Below are positions 1 to 7,118 of a stretch of DNA of 7,118 nt, in pieces. Each line of letters begins with the position of its first letter. Within the stretch, counting starts at the first letter, position 1. This DNA is from an uncultured Oscillospiraceae bacterium. GTDB lineage: Bacteria; Bacillota; Clostridia; Oscillospirales; Acutalibacteraceae. Where the stretch lies: the NCBI GenBank assembly GCA_900548085.1, contig URJF01000075.1:1-7118 (forward strand), read 5' to 3'. Position numbers and translations under genes: made by a program. The notes beneath the pieces were generated by a model that was not told the DNA's origin, did not search any database, and worked only from the letters and a program-made list of their open reading frames with translations.

Positions 1-1306
1 ATCTAAAGCCATATATACTCTGCTTAACATCTCCTACCATAAAGAGATTATTACCGTTAGATATAACTTCAAACAGAGTATCCTGAGCTGAGTTAGTATC
101 CTGATACTCGTCTACCAATATCTCATAATATCTCTTCCTATATTCATCGGCAAGCTCGGTATAGGTGATATTGCCATCCTGATCTAATTTGAAAAGCAAG
201 TCGATGGCGAAGTGCATAACATCGGAAAAAGAAAATTTGTTAATGTCTCTCTTGGCTGCATCAAGTTCATCCATAAAACGAGTAAGAATATCAATGATTT
301 CGCACACAACGGGATAGAGCTTTTCGCAGTCCTGCTTATATTCTTCTGATGATGCAGAATACATTGGGATTATTTCGGAATTCAAAATTTTCTTATACAA
401 ATTACGGCGTGCCATTACAGCCGACTTAAGTGTTCCGTCATAATTCTTAGAAGTCCGAGGCAGTCTCGAAAGCTTCAAATTCTTGACCATAACACGCTCG
501 TCGTCCCAGGTCATATCAGTTCGTGCGTCTATTGCCTCAAAAATGCTCAAATCTTCTTGCAGTGTTTCACAGTATTTATCGTACATTTCGTCATATGGAT
601 CTGCATTGTCAATCAAATCAACAATCATATCAATAGCCTGTTGAGCACTGTGCATAACCTTTTCATTCACATATTTTTTCAGCTTAGAATCGTCAAGTGA
701 AACGGCAGGGTCATACATATTTTTGAGCGAATTGAGCCACTGAGTAGGAAATGGCTGTACCATTGCATAATCATACAATCTAAGCAAAAAATCGGAAAGG
801 CCACGGTCATTTTTGGGATTAGACATAAGCTCAATAAGCCGTATAAACGACTGACTCGGATTTTCGTGCTTTTCATCAAAAATTCTCGAAAGTATATTCT
901 GCTTAATAATATTATCTTCGGACGGATCAAGAACTTTAAAATCCTGACTGATATTGAGCTTAAAAAAATTTTCCTTGACTATATTCATACAAAATGCGTC
1001 TATAGTGCATATCTGTGCACCCGACAACATGGATAATTGTCTTTTTATATTAGAATCATTAGGATTAAGTTTTTGTTTATCATACAAAGCTTTGGATATT
1101 CTGCTGCGCATTTCGGCAGCAGCTGCTTTTGTAAAAGTTACTATCAAAAGGCGGTTAACATCTACAGGGTCGGAGCCGGTAATCAAACTTATAACACGCT
1201 CAACAAGAACAGCTGTTTTGCCTGAACCTGCAGCTGCACTGACCAAAATATTGTTGTCTCTCGCATCGATAGCATTTTTTTGATCATTTGTCCAATGCTT
1301 TTCCAT
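1..1306 (-). CDS. addA: AddA, helicase-nuclease subunit A, 5' part (runs off left edge)
   Basis: AddA is the UvrD/Rep-like (SF1A) 3'-5' helicase and nuclease subunit of the cytoplasmic AddAB complex, which resects double-strand breaks before RecA loading. I translated the frame by hand from ATG at 1306: 435 codons are visible and no stop occurs before the edge. Motifs seen are a Q motif with Trp5 and Gln9, Walker A AAAGSGKT (24-31), motif Ia VTFTKAAAAEM (56-66), motif Ib AQICTIDAFC (97-106), a poorly conserved insertion (about 120-350), motif II ILVDEYQD (396-403) and motif III GDVKQSIYGFR (425-435). Known family members are about 1,200 residues with a C-terminal RecB-type nuclease domain, so roughly the last two thirds, including motifs IV-VI and the nuclease, lie outside the window. 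The start is set by AAAGGAG seven bases upstream. The gene begins inside the end of addB (23-bp overlap, different frame), so coupled translation is likely. PcrA/UvrD is the alternative, but the addB neighbour and the motif Ia/III wording favour AddA. Confidence 0.96.
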   Translation of the reverse strand, partial: MEKHWTNDQKNAIDARDNNILVSAAAGSGKTAVLVERVISLITGSDPVDVNRLLIVTFTKAAAAEMRSRISKALYDKQKLNPNDSNIKRQLSMLSGAQICTIDAFCMNIVKENFFKLNISQDFKVLDPSEDNIIKQNILSRIFDEKHENPSQSFIRLIELMSNPKNDRGLSDFLLRLYDYAMVQPFPTQWLNSLKNMYDPAVSLDDSKLKKYVNEKVMHSAQQAIDMIVDLIDNADPYDEMYDKYCETLQEDLSIFEAIDARTDMTWDDERVMVKNLKLSRLPRTSKNYDGTLKSAVMARRNLYKKILNSEIIPMYSASSEEYKQDCEKLYPVVCEIIDILTRFMDELDAAKRDINKFSFSDVMHFAIDLLFKLDQDGNITYTELADEYRKRYYEILVDEYQDTNSAQDTLFEVISNGNNLFMVGDVKQSIYGFR

Positions 1307-4300
1307 TACCGTTCTCCTTTCTTATAGCACTCAACGCCTCACTGTCAGTCATAGGTACAATCACTCGAGGCTCAACAGACAACCTGTTGGCACATACGGC
1401 AGCATAGTCGCAAAATTCGCAGGTCTTGTCATGATTCTTTCCGTCCACAGGGTTTTGGTTAATTATACCGGAGTGGAGATTAGCGCCCATTGTGCCTACA
1501 AGCTCATCCACCTTTTTAGCCATTGCACCCAAATCAGAAAGAGACACTATGTTTCCGGTCATAATTTCACCCTTACATTTTACGGGGATAAACTTTCCGT
1601 TTAGGTCGTGCTCCATATGAATCGCCAGCTCATTGTTCTCATCATTTAGCACAACGCCTTGCATTTGGAACTCGTCATTTTCGGCTGACTCAATGTCATC
1701 AGAAGTAGAATTTCGGGAAAGATTGTAGACATTGCGGGCTGAGTGCATATACAAAACGCCGCCGGCAATTCCCGCATATTTGCTGTCACTGCGGCACACA
1801 TTAAAGAGATAAACAAACATCTGTAGATTAAGTCCATACAGAATATCACTGAGTGAAAAGTCCTTTGTTCCGCTCTTATAATCGACAACACGCACATACT
1901 GTTTTCCGTTTTCGGTGTATGTGTCAACTCTGTCGACAGAGCCTTTAATCCTTATTGTACCGCCGTCAGGCAATTCTAACACTTGGGAGCGAACGGGCTC
2001 GTTATCACTGCCGTCACCGATTTTAAGCTCAAAAGCCTCTGCATTAAAGTCACTGTTTTCAAATTCTTCTTTCAGTCTGATAACCACACGAGTGAGCATA
2101 CCCGATATGCGCATAAACTGATATTTGAACCTTTGGCTGAATACAGCAGAATTGCCCATCTTAGTTTCGAGATAAGAAGATAGGATTGAATCCACTTTTA
2201 TCCCTATTTCTTTATTACTCAACTCAGTAAGCCCTTTTGAGCCCGTGTCGGAAATAATTTTTTCCAGCACATAGTGTATAGCAGTACCGGTCTGCATTGG
2301 GTCAAGAGCAGCCTTTCTTCTCGGTCTTGCGCCGATTCCATATTTACAAAAATATCTAAAAGAACAATTATAGTAATCTTCAATTCGAGAGGCAGACAAA
2401 TACATATCATTTTTAAATAACTTTTGTGCAATATCGGTATCGGATATTCTGTAATCGCTGTTATTGAGCAGCTTGTTAACTGCATTAAGGCGAAAAGCAT
2501 ATTCTTCTTTATGTGAAAAATACTCCTTCAGCGAAGAAATAAGCTCTGATTCTTCACTGTAATTTGCAGTCATAATTTCAAAAGCGTTGTCGTCACTGAA
2601 CAAATCATCTATCGTTGGTTTGTCGCTGTTTTCTTCTGTCTTAATTAACGGTACTGTGAGTAAAAGATTATTAACAATTTCGGATGGAACACTTGTTCCA
2701 CCGACATAGGACACAAACAACTTGTCCGACGGAGCAGAAACAGCCATATACGCAAAGTATTTTTCTTGAGCTATCAAGGTTTCGCCATAAGAATAAAGCT
2801 TAAAGTCATTGTTTATCAGTTCTTCACGGTCGCTCTCACTGAGCAGTCCGGCAGATGTAACACTTCTCGGAAACTCGCCGTCATTCGCACCGACAACAAA
2901 AACTGCCTTAGGATTATTACAGCGTATTCTGTCGGCGGAGCCTATCTGCACATTGTCGAGACCGGATGGCAGTACACCCAAGTCTTCATTGGAAATCATA
3001 AGGACAAACATTGTATAAAACTCTTTGTACGATACAGGCGCACTTCCTCCCACGAGAGCAAGTTTATCCAAAATATCCATCATAAGATCCCAAATTCTGC
3101 CCTGCTCTTTTGCCAAAGCGGATTTGCCGTTTCTGTCTAAGCTGATTGCCAAATTCTTCAGACTCTTATCTGCACCGAAGTCTATCAGTGCATCATACAT
3201 TGCCGCACAAATCTCAGATGGAGAATTATTTTTGCTGTGAGAAACAAATTTATTCAGCTTTTCTACGATCAGTTTTCGTGTATTGTTTATTGATTCAAGC
3301 CGAGCAGTATCGACATCGGACATCGTTTCTACTATACCGGACGGCGAACCTAAAAATTCGTCCTTCCACTGAGAACCGTTTATACCCCACATATAAACAT
3401 AATTTTCTAACTCACTGATTTTGTTATCACTAAGAAAAGTCATTCCCGTTTTGAGCAATGACAATATATCCTCACTGCGAAAAGAATACATTGCGATACG
3501 GAGCAAGAAAAACAAAAACATAACTACCGGCTCGGAAGATATATTTTGTCTTTCATCATTAAAAAACGGAACGCCATACTTTACAAACGAAAATTTAAGC
3601 TCATTTTCATACTTGTCGAGGTCACGGCATATAACTGCTATATCATTTGCTTTCATACCATTTTTGAGCAAATTGATAATGTTAGCCGAAACAAAATCGC
3701 ATTCATCCTGCACATTCTTGGCACAGAACAAACGGACATTATTACAACTATCCTCAAGCGGAGATTTTACAGAGGAAAAAATGTTCTTTTCTAAAGTCTT
3801 AAGTTCATCGTTATGGCTCCTATAATTTTCGGACAAAATAATCGGAGACACAACTGCGACATTGATTTTTTTTGCTACACCGGTCAGTATGGATATGTTA
3901 CTATTTACATATGAGAATAAATCATACTTATCAGAGTTGCTGTACGAATCTGAGCAAAAAGTAATATATACTTCATTTGCTTGTGCCAATATGGTCTCGA
4001 TAATCTTATATTCTTGTGCAACAAAGCCATTAAAGCCGTCTATGTAGACTATTGAATCTCTGAAATAATCTACCTCAATAAGCTCCTTGTACAATCTCGT
4101 AAGCTCATTTGCGGGGTCGTAATACTCCCCTTCTATCAAAGCGTCATATGCCTCTGTAATAAGGGCAATATCCGAAAGCTTATCACTAAGAGCACCGCTG
4201 TCGGTATTTTCAGCGGCTGACTCCAAATCATCATAGGTAACACGGCAGGACTTTAGTTCATCATAAATCTTTACAAAAGAGTTGATGAAAGAAGTATTGG

Positions 4301-4634
4301 AAACATTCTCCCGAAAAGTATATAAGTCGTCCTGAACGGATTCCATAGCCTTTTTCATTAAGACTGCTTTTGCACCTTTTGACAAAACAGGCAAATCAGT
4401 GCCACCGTATACCTTTTTTATTTCATTTGTTAAACGAGAAAAGGAGAGATTGGTAACAGAGTTAACCTTATCAACCCCGAGATCAAAAAGCAGTCTCCTT
4501 TCTGCAACAAAAGAAAACTGCTCGGGAATAATAAGGACGATATTATCTTCGCCCTGCTCTACCCTCTTTTTTATGTTAGAAAATACATATTCAGTTTTGC
4601 CGTATCCTGCCCTGCCTAAGATAAGCTGAAGCAT
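1284..4634 (-). CDS. addB: AddB, helicase-nuclease subunit B, complete
   Basis: AddB is the partner subunit of AddA. In characterised AddAB it carries a degenerate helicase fold involved in Chi recognition and a C-terminal nuclease that cuts one strand of the unwound DNA. The protein has 1,116 residues, close to the roughly 1,150-1,170 of Bacillus homologues. Seen in order: Walker A GRAGYGKT (7-14), IPEQFSF (36-42), FSRL (65-68), DGFNGF (199-204), LSENYRSH (267-274), SADRIR (566-571) and VFVVGANDGEFPR (578-590). The nuclease domain then has His787, GSVDRVD (898-904), DYK (918-920) and Gln938 with Tyr942, so the catalytic set looks intact. Cys757 and the C-terminal C-x2-C-x5-C (Cys1072, 1075, 1081) match the four ligands of the AddB 4Fe-4S cluster. 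The start at 4634 is supported by GGAGG nine bases upstream and by the Walker A site falling at the very N-terminus, as is normal in this family. The upstream stop is four bases away. Confidence 0.97.
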   Translation of the reverse strand: MLQLILGRAGYGKTEYVFSNIKKRVEQGEDNIVLIIPEQFSFVAERRLLFDLGVDKVNSVTNLSFSRLTNEIKKVYGGTDLPVLSKGAKAVLMKKAMESVQDDLYTFRENVSNTSFINSFVKIYDELKSCRVTYDDLESAAENTDSGALSDKLSDIALITEAYDALIEGEYYDPANELTRLYKELIEVDYFRDSIVYIDGFNGFVAQEYKIIETILAQANEVYITFCSDSYSNSDKYDLFSYVNSNISILTGVAKKINVAVVSPIILSENYRSHNDELKTLEKNIFSSVKSPLEDSCNNVRLFCAKNVQDECDFVSANIINLLKNGMKANDIAVICRDLDKYENELKFSFVKYGVPFFNDERQNISSEPVVMFLFFLLRIAMYSFRSEDILSLLKTGMTFLSDNKISELENYVYMWGINGSQWKDEFLGSPSGIVETMSDVDTARLESINNTRKLIVEKLNKFVSHSKNNSPSEICAAMYDALIDFGADKSLKNLAISLDRNGKSALAKEQGRIWDLMMDILDKLALVGGSAPVSYKEFYTMFVLMISNEDLGVLPSGLDNVQIGSADRIRCNNPKAVFVVGANDGEFPRSVTSAGLLSESDREELINNDFKLYSYGETLIAQEKYFAYMAVSAPSDKLFVSYVGGTSVPSEIVNNLLLTVPLIKTEENSDKPTIDDLFSDDNAFEIMTANYSEESELISSLKEYFSHKEEYAFRLNAVNKLLNNSDYRISDTDIAQKLFKNDMYLSASRIEDYYNCSFRYFCKYGIGARPRRKAALDPMQTGTAIHYVLEKIISDTGSKGLTELSNKEIGIKVDSILSSYLETKMGNSAVFSQRFKYQFMRISGMLTRVVIRLKEEFENSDFNAEAFELKIGDGSDNEPVRSQVLELPDGGTIRIKGSVDRVDTYTENGKQYVRVVDYKSGTKDFSLSDILYGLNLQMFVYLFNVCRSDSKYAGIAGGVLYMHSARNVYNLSRNSTSDDIESAENDEFQMQGVVLNDENNELAIHMEHDLNGKFIPVKCKGEIMTGNIVSLSDLGAMAKKVDELVGTMGANLHSGIINQNPVDGKNHDKTCEFCDYAAVCANRLSVEPRVIVPMTDSEALSAIRKENGNGKALDK
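1314..1320 (-). promoter_or_regulatory. addA ribosome binding site inside addB
   Basis: Read on the minus strand the site is AAAGGAG, seven bases before the ATG of addA at 1306. It lies within the last dozen codons of addB, so ribosomes finishing addB pass over it. It decides the addA start. Confidence 0.85.
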
Positions 4635-4638
4635 ATAA

Positions 4639-5349
4639 TCATTCCTCCGGTTTGATGAAACCCTGGTCCATCATTCGCTGGTGTGCCTCAATAAAGAAAT
4701 CGTACATAGGTCTCGCAATATCAAATGCCAAACGCATCTCGTCAATAATTGCAGTGGTACCTATTCTTTCCATATCAAAGCCATTATAATAAAAGCTCAT
4801 ATTTTTTGCTGCCAAAAAAGGTTTCAGTTCCTTTGGTGCATCGGGATATCTGTCTTTTTTGTAGGTATCACGGCATTCAAAGGTGAATCCGGCATCGGCG
4901 CAAGCCTTAACGCATTTCATAAATCTCTTTGGCTGCTCCAAAATCATTTGGTGCACAACCTGAAATGCAGAGGCTCTCCAAGTCCAAAAAACGAGGCCGA
5001 ATCCGTAGCTGTTTGGAAATATCTCAAAATAATAAAACGGTGCACTCGGATACTCTTTTTTGTATCGTCTGAAAAATATCCACATATTCTCTCTGTACTT
5101 TATTTTGGAACGGTTTCCTCTGGTGTCTCTGTAGATACGAGACACTACACGGGTAGGCTCGAGATACATCTTATCATCAATATCATACAGTACATCGGAC
5201 ATATCCAGTACAATTTGGCGAAGAGGTACGGTTATACCGTTTTTTAATTCTTCCTTGTGTCCCTCATAAAACTCTTTTGAGTCATTAAATCTGTTAAGAC
5301 ACAAAAGTTCAATACTTTCGGGCTTTATTCCCGAATAATTATATTCCAT
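4639..5349 (-). CDS. DUF2461 family protein, function unknown
   Basis: This is a 236-residue soluble protein with no signal peptide or membrane segment. It resembles the DUF2461 (TIGR02453) family from its overall plan: an N-terminal helix region containing FYEGHKEEL (27-35), a central signature SRIYRDTR (70-77) followed by a basic KIKYREN stretch (82-88), and an aromatic-rich beta region (about 91-125, with Phe92, Phe93, Tyr106, Tyr107, Phe121, Trp122, Trp124). A helical C-terminus follows. The family has no established biochemical role that I know of, so none is assigned. The start codon lies inside the end of the upstream lyase-like gene (11-bp overlap). AAAGG at 5361-5365, eleven bases before the ATG, is a modest ribosome site. 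The stop is only four bases before addB, and its last codons contain the addB ribosome site. It is probably expressed with addBA. A repair-related role would be guilt by association only. Confidence 0.85.
   Translation of the reverse strand: MEYNYSGIKPESIELLCLNRFNDSKEFYEGHKEELKNGITVPLRQIVLDMSDVLYDIDDKMYLEPTRVVSRIYRDTRGNRSKIKYRENMWIFFRRYKKEYPSAPFYYFEIFPNSYGFGLVFWTWRASAFQVVHQMILEQPKRFMKCVKACADAGFTFECRDTYKKDRYPDAPKELKPFLAAKNMSFYYNGFDMERIGTTAIIDEMRLAFDIARPMYDFFIEAHQRMMDQGFIKPEE
4644..4648 (-). promoter_or_regulatory. addB ribosome binding site
   Basis: GGAGG on the minus strand, nine bases before the addB ATG at 4634. It sits in the last codons of the DUF2461 gene, whose TGA stop lies between this site and the addB start. 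It supports coupled translation and the chosen addB start. Confidence 0.85.
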
Positions 5350-6604
5350 CTTTCAACAATCCTTTATTTAACATTGACTGAGCAGCAAGTAGTGCACAAA
5401 TTTTAGCACTGTGGAAATTAAGTCCGCCTTGAATCCAAGCATAAAACGGCTCACGAATAGGAGCATCGGCAGAAAGCTCAATAGATGAACCGAGAGTAAA
5501 TGCGGCCATAACAACCTTGCTGTCATAGCCCGGCATATCCCAGGGCTCAGGAAGCACAAAGCTGTCTATGGGGCTTCCACTCTGAATACCCTGACAAAAG
5601 GCTACCAGACTCTCTTCGTTTTCAAGTCCAAGGGATTGAACAATATCTCCACGCTTTGCATTATACTTTGGCGTAACATCATAGCCGAAATGTTCAAAGA
5701 GAGCGGAAATAAAGACAGCACTCTTAAGTGCCTCTCCTACAACATGAGGTGCAAAGTACAATCCCATATACAACTCTCTGTTGTGACCTAACGATGCACC
5801 CACCTCTTTGCCTAATCCGGGCGTAGTGAGTCTGTATGCACACTTTTCTACCAAATCATGTCTGCCGGCTATGTAACCGCCTGTGGTAGCAATTCCGCCG
5901 CCTGCGTTCTTAATGAGTGAGCCGGCAATCAAATCTGCTCCCACCTGCGTAGGCTCTTGTTTTTCTACAAATTCACCATAGCAGTTGTCCACCATAACAA
6001 TGACATCACTACGAACGGATTTTACGGTATCAACAATAGCTTTAATATCGTCTATTGTCAGAGATGGTCTAAGCTCATAGCCACGACTGCGCTGAATATA
6101 TACCATTGTGACCGAGTCGTCAACAGCCGCCTTGATCGCATCTAAGTCAGGTCTTTCTTCCTTAAGTGCTACTTCATCATAAAGGACTCCGAAATCCTTA
6201 AGGGAACCCATATTTTCGCCACTGATACCAATAACATTGTGTATAGTATCATACGGTGTACCTGTAACACAAAGCATCTTGTCACCGGGTCTAAGGACAC
6301 CGAACAATGCGGTAGCCAATGTATGAGTGCCACAAGTAAAATTGTGACGAACGAGTGCATCTTCGGCACCGAAAACCTGTGCCCAAACCTTGTCCAAAGT
6401 GTCACGACCTCTGTCACCATAGCCATATCCTGTGGAAGAAAAGAAATGCGACTCACTGATTTGGTTATCAATAAAAGCCTTTTGCACTTTCAACTGATTA
6501 TATTCGGTAGTTTCATCTATATTTTTGAACTGCTCCTTACACATATCAAGTGCAATATCGGCAGCATCTTCTATCTTCTTATCAATATTAAAAAAAGGAA
6601 TCAT
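5339..6604 (-). CDS. Methionine gamma-lyase family PLP enzyme ('aluminium resistance' family)
   Basis: This is a 421-residue cytoplasmic protein of the family Pfam calls Met_gamma_lyase (PF06838), often mislabelled 'aluminium resistance protein'. It is a fold-type I PLP enzyme related to the Cys/Met metabolism lyases. The sequence shows the N-terminal STGYGYGDRGRDTLDKVWA block (57-75), the phosphate-loop region CGTHTL (91-96), ALFGVLRPGD (99-108), TGTPYDT (114-120), QRSRGYELRPSLTI (171-184), Asp206 in VMVDNCYGEF as the likely pyridine-nitrogen partner, and Lys232 in SLIKNAGGGIA as the likely Schiff-base lysine. These place it in the family with high confidence. The true substrate is not established for most members, so methionine breakdown should not be assumed. 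The length is normal. The start at 6604 overlaps the upstream stop as ATGA and has GGAG nine bases before it. An unusual detail is Cys91 where I recall Ser in the SGTH motif of relatives. Confidence 0.92.
   Translation of the reverse strand: MIPFFNIDKKIEDAADIALDMCKEQFKNIDETTEYNQLKVQKAFIDNQISESHFFSSTGYGYGDRGRDTLDKVWAQVFGAEDALVRHNFTCGTHTLATALFGVLRPGDKMLCVTGTPYDTIHNVIGISGENMGSLKDFGVLYDEVALKEERPDLDAIKAAVDDSVTMVYIQRSRGYELRPSLTIDDIKAIVDTVKSVRSDVIVMVDNCYGEFVEKQEPTQVGADLIAGSLIKNAGGGIATTGGYIAGRHDLVEKCAYRLTTPGLGKEVGASLGHNRELYMGLYFAPHVVGEALKSAVFISALFEHFGYDVTPKYNAKRGDIVQSLGLENEESLVAFCQGIQSGSPIDSFVLPEPWDMPGYDSKVVMAAFTLGSSIELSADAPIREPFYAWIQGGLNFHSAKICALLAAQSMLNKGLLKDGI
5361..5365 (-). promoter_or_regulatory. 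Weak ribosome binding site of the DUF2461 gene
   Basis: AAAGG on the minus strand, eleven bases before the ATG at 5349, within the lyase-like gene. It is short and slightly far from the start, weaker than the sites before addB and addA. Initiation here may rely on ribosomes terminating at the overlapping stop at 5339-5341. Confidence 0.5.
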
Positions 6605-7118
6605 CTATACATTCTCCATATTCCGGTATTTTCGAATCCGAGATTTTTATAAAAGCTCTCGTTAAGCTCCTTGTCTCTCATAAGAAACACCGTACCCTTT
6701 ACATCACTGCAAATGTGAGATACAAGACTTCCGCCGTATCCCATATTTCTAAACTCATCGGCGGTTCGCACAGCAGTAAGGACTGCGTTGCCGCAATATA
6801 TTGAGGACAAAATACCGCTGGAAATAATTTCGCCGGAAACATTGAGAGTATATGCTTTTGCAGTTTTGTGGCGTACTCTGTGACTTATGTCCACATACCA
6901 GGATTTGAAATCCTGATTGTCATAATCAACAAAATTAAACAAATCCATTAGCTTTGGATATTCGTCAATAACGGCATTCTGCATAGGTTTGTCCTGCTTT
7001 TTTGATGAGGACATAACTACGCCTTCCTCATAGCGTGAGCTCATCTCAAAACGGTCATCACAGAGAATAGATGTATAACCGGTAACACAAAAAAAGCGTA
7101 CAAGCTCATCTCTGTCGT
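6601..7118 (-). CDS. GNAT-family N-acetyltransferase, 3' part (runs off right edge)
   Basis: This is the C-terminal 171 residues of a protein whose frame stays open to the right edge of the window. The acetyl-CoA binding motif A appears as TADEFRNMGYGGSLV (visible residues 118-132), with the R-x-x-G-x-G core, preceded by a beta strand GNAVLTAVRT. Motif B is FYKNLGFE (155-162) near the end. These are typical of Gcn5-related acetyltransferases. The acceptor substrate cannot be told from this portion. An ATG at 7044 would give a 147-residue product, but nothing like a ribosome site precedes it. The 24 codons upstream read as ordinary protein (for example ELVRFFCVTGYTSILCDD), so the real start is very probably outside the window. 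The stop overlaps the start of the lyase-like gene by 4 bp (ATGA), making it the most upstream visible member of the operon. Confidence 0.88.
   Translation of the reverse strand, partial: DRDELVRFFCVTGYTSILCDDRFEMSSRYEEGVVMSSSKKQDKPMQNAVIDEYPKLMDLFNFVDYDNQDFKSWYVDISHRVRHKTAKAYTLNVSGEIISSGILSSIYCGNAVLTAVRTADEFRNMGYGGSLVSHICSDVKGTVFLMRDKELNESFYKNLGFENTGIWRMYR
6614..6617 (-). promoter_or_regulatory. Ribosome binding site of the methionine gamma-lyase-like gene
   Basis: GGAG on the minus strand, nine bases before the ATG at 6604, inside the last codons of the acetyltransferase gene. Together with the ATGA stop/start overlap it fixes the start of the lyase-like gene. Confidence 0.75.

Noticed and set aside
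679..930. Minus-strand open frame of 83 codons within the addA region
   Set aside because: It is out of frame with the continuous addA reading frame, which covers the same bases and carries conserved motifs on both sides.
962..972. A7/T4 tract in addA considered as a transcription terminator or slippage site
   Set aside because: It has no GC-rich stem beside it and lies within intact coding sequence (addA residues around Glu112-Lys116).
1275..1281. Run of seven A (minus strand) in codons 9-11 of addA, considered as a slippery or phase-variable site
   Set aside because: The run is short, no downstream stem-loop was recognised, and the zero frame continues through all helicase motifs. A housekeeping repair gene is an unlikely phase-variable target.
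954..1283. Plus-strand open frame of 109 codons
   Set aside because: It lies entirely opposite the addA N-terminal helicase motifs. Its translation (for example AVLPEPAAALTK) is simply the complement of the Walker A region.
3421..3825. Plus-strand open frame of 134 codons opposite addB
   Set aside because: It is antisense to the middle of a well-supported addB, has Ser/Leu-rich shadow composition and no domain.
4681..5247. Plus-strand open frame of 188 codons opposite the DUF2461 gene
   Set aside because: It is fully antisense to a gene with a recognisable family signature, has no ribosome site that I can see, and its translation has no recognisable domain. It is a shadow frame.
6239..6652. 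Plus-strand open frame of 137 codons spanning the acetyltransferase/lyase junction
   Set aside because: It is antisense to the conserved N-terminal part of the lyase-like gene and has no supporting signal.
1..7118. CRISPR array, insertion sequence, tRNA, riboswitch, toxin-antitoxin or defence island
   Set aside because: Coding sequence covers the whole window apart from four bases. No repeated units, inverted termini or structured RNA pattern were seen. AddAB can affect phage DNA but here looks like the ordinary chromosomal repair enzyme.

Overview
The window is one continuous minus-strand gene cluster with almost no non-coding DNA. It reads like core chromosome of a low-to-moderate-GC Firmicute of the class Clostridia, possibly an Oscillospirales/Ruminococcus-type gut or rumen anaerobe. 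The placement is inferred from three things: the AddAB (rather than RecBCD) recombination nuclease, the Shine-Dalgarno sites of AGGAG/GGAGG type, and the protein sequence style. No rRNA or other phylogenetic marker is present.

In transcription order (right to left) the cluster holds: (1) the 3' part of a GNAT-family acetyltransferase gene that runs off the right edge (7118-6601); (2) a full-length PLP-dependent protein of the methionine gamma-lyase/'aluminium resistance' family (6604-5339); (3) a DUF2461-family protein of unknown function (5349-4639); (4) addB, full length (4634-1284); (5) the first 435 codons of addA, which runs off the left edge (1306-1). The junctions are a 4-bp ATGA overlap, an 11-bp overlap, a 4-bp gap and a 23-bp overlap. 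This spacing strongly suggests one polycistronic transcript with translational coupling. No promoter or terminator lies inside the window.

Functionally, addB and addA encode the two subunits of the helicase-nuclease that processes double-strand DNA ends for RecA-dependent repair. AddB shows its Walker A site, its nuclease motifs and all four Fe-S cysteines. The visible part of AddA shows the UvrD-like motifs from the Q motif through motif III. The three upstream genes have no established link to DNA repair. Their co-transcription with addBA is either housekeeping packing or an unexplored association.

I found no RNA genes, mobile elements, CRISPR arrays, repeats or credible plus-strand genes. 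I do not see an undescribed system here. The most open question is the DUF2461 protein and why it sits directly before addB.
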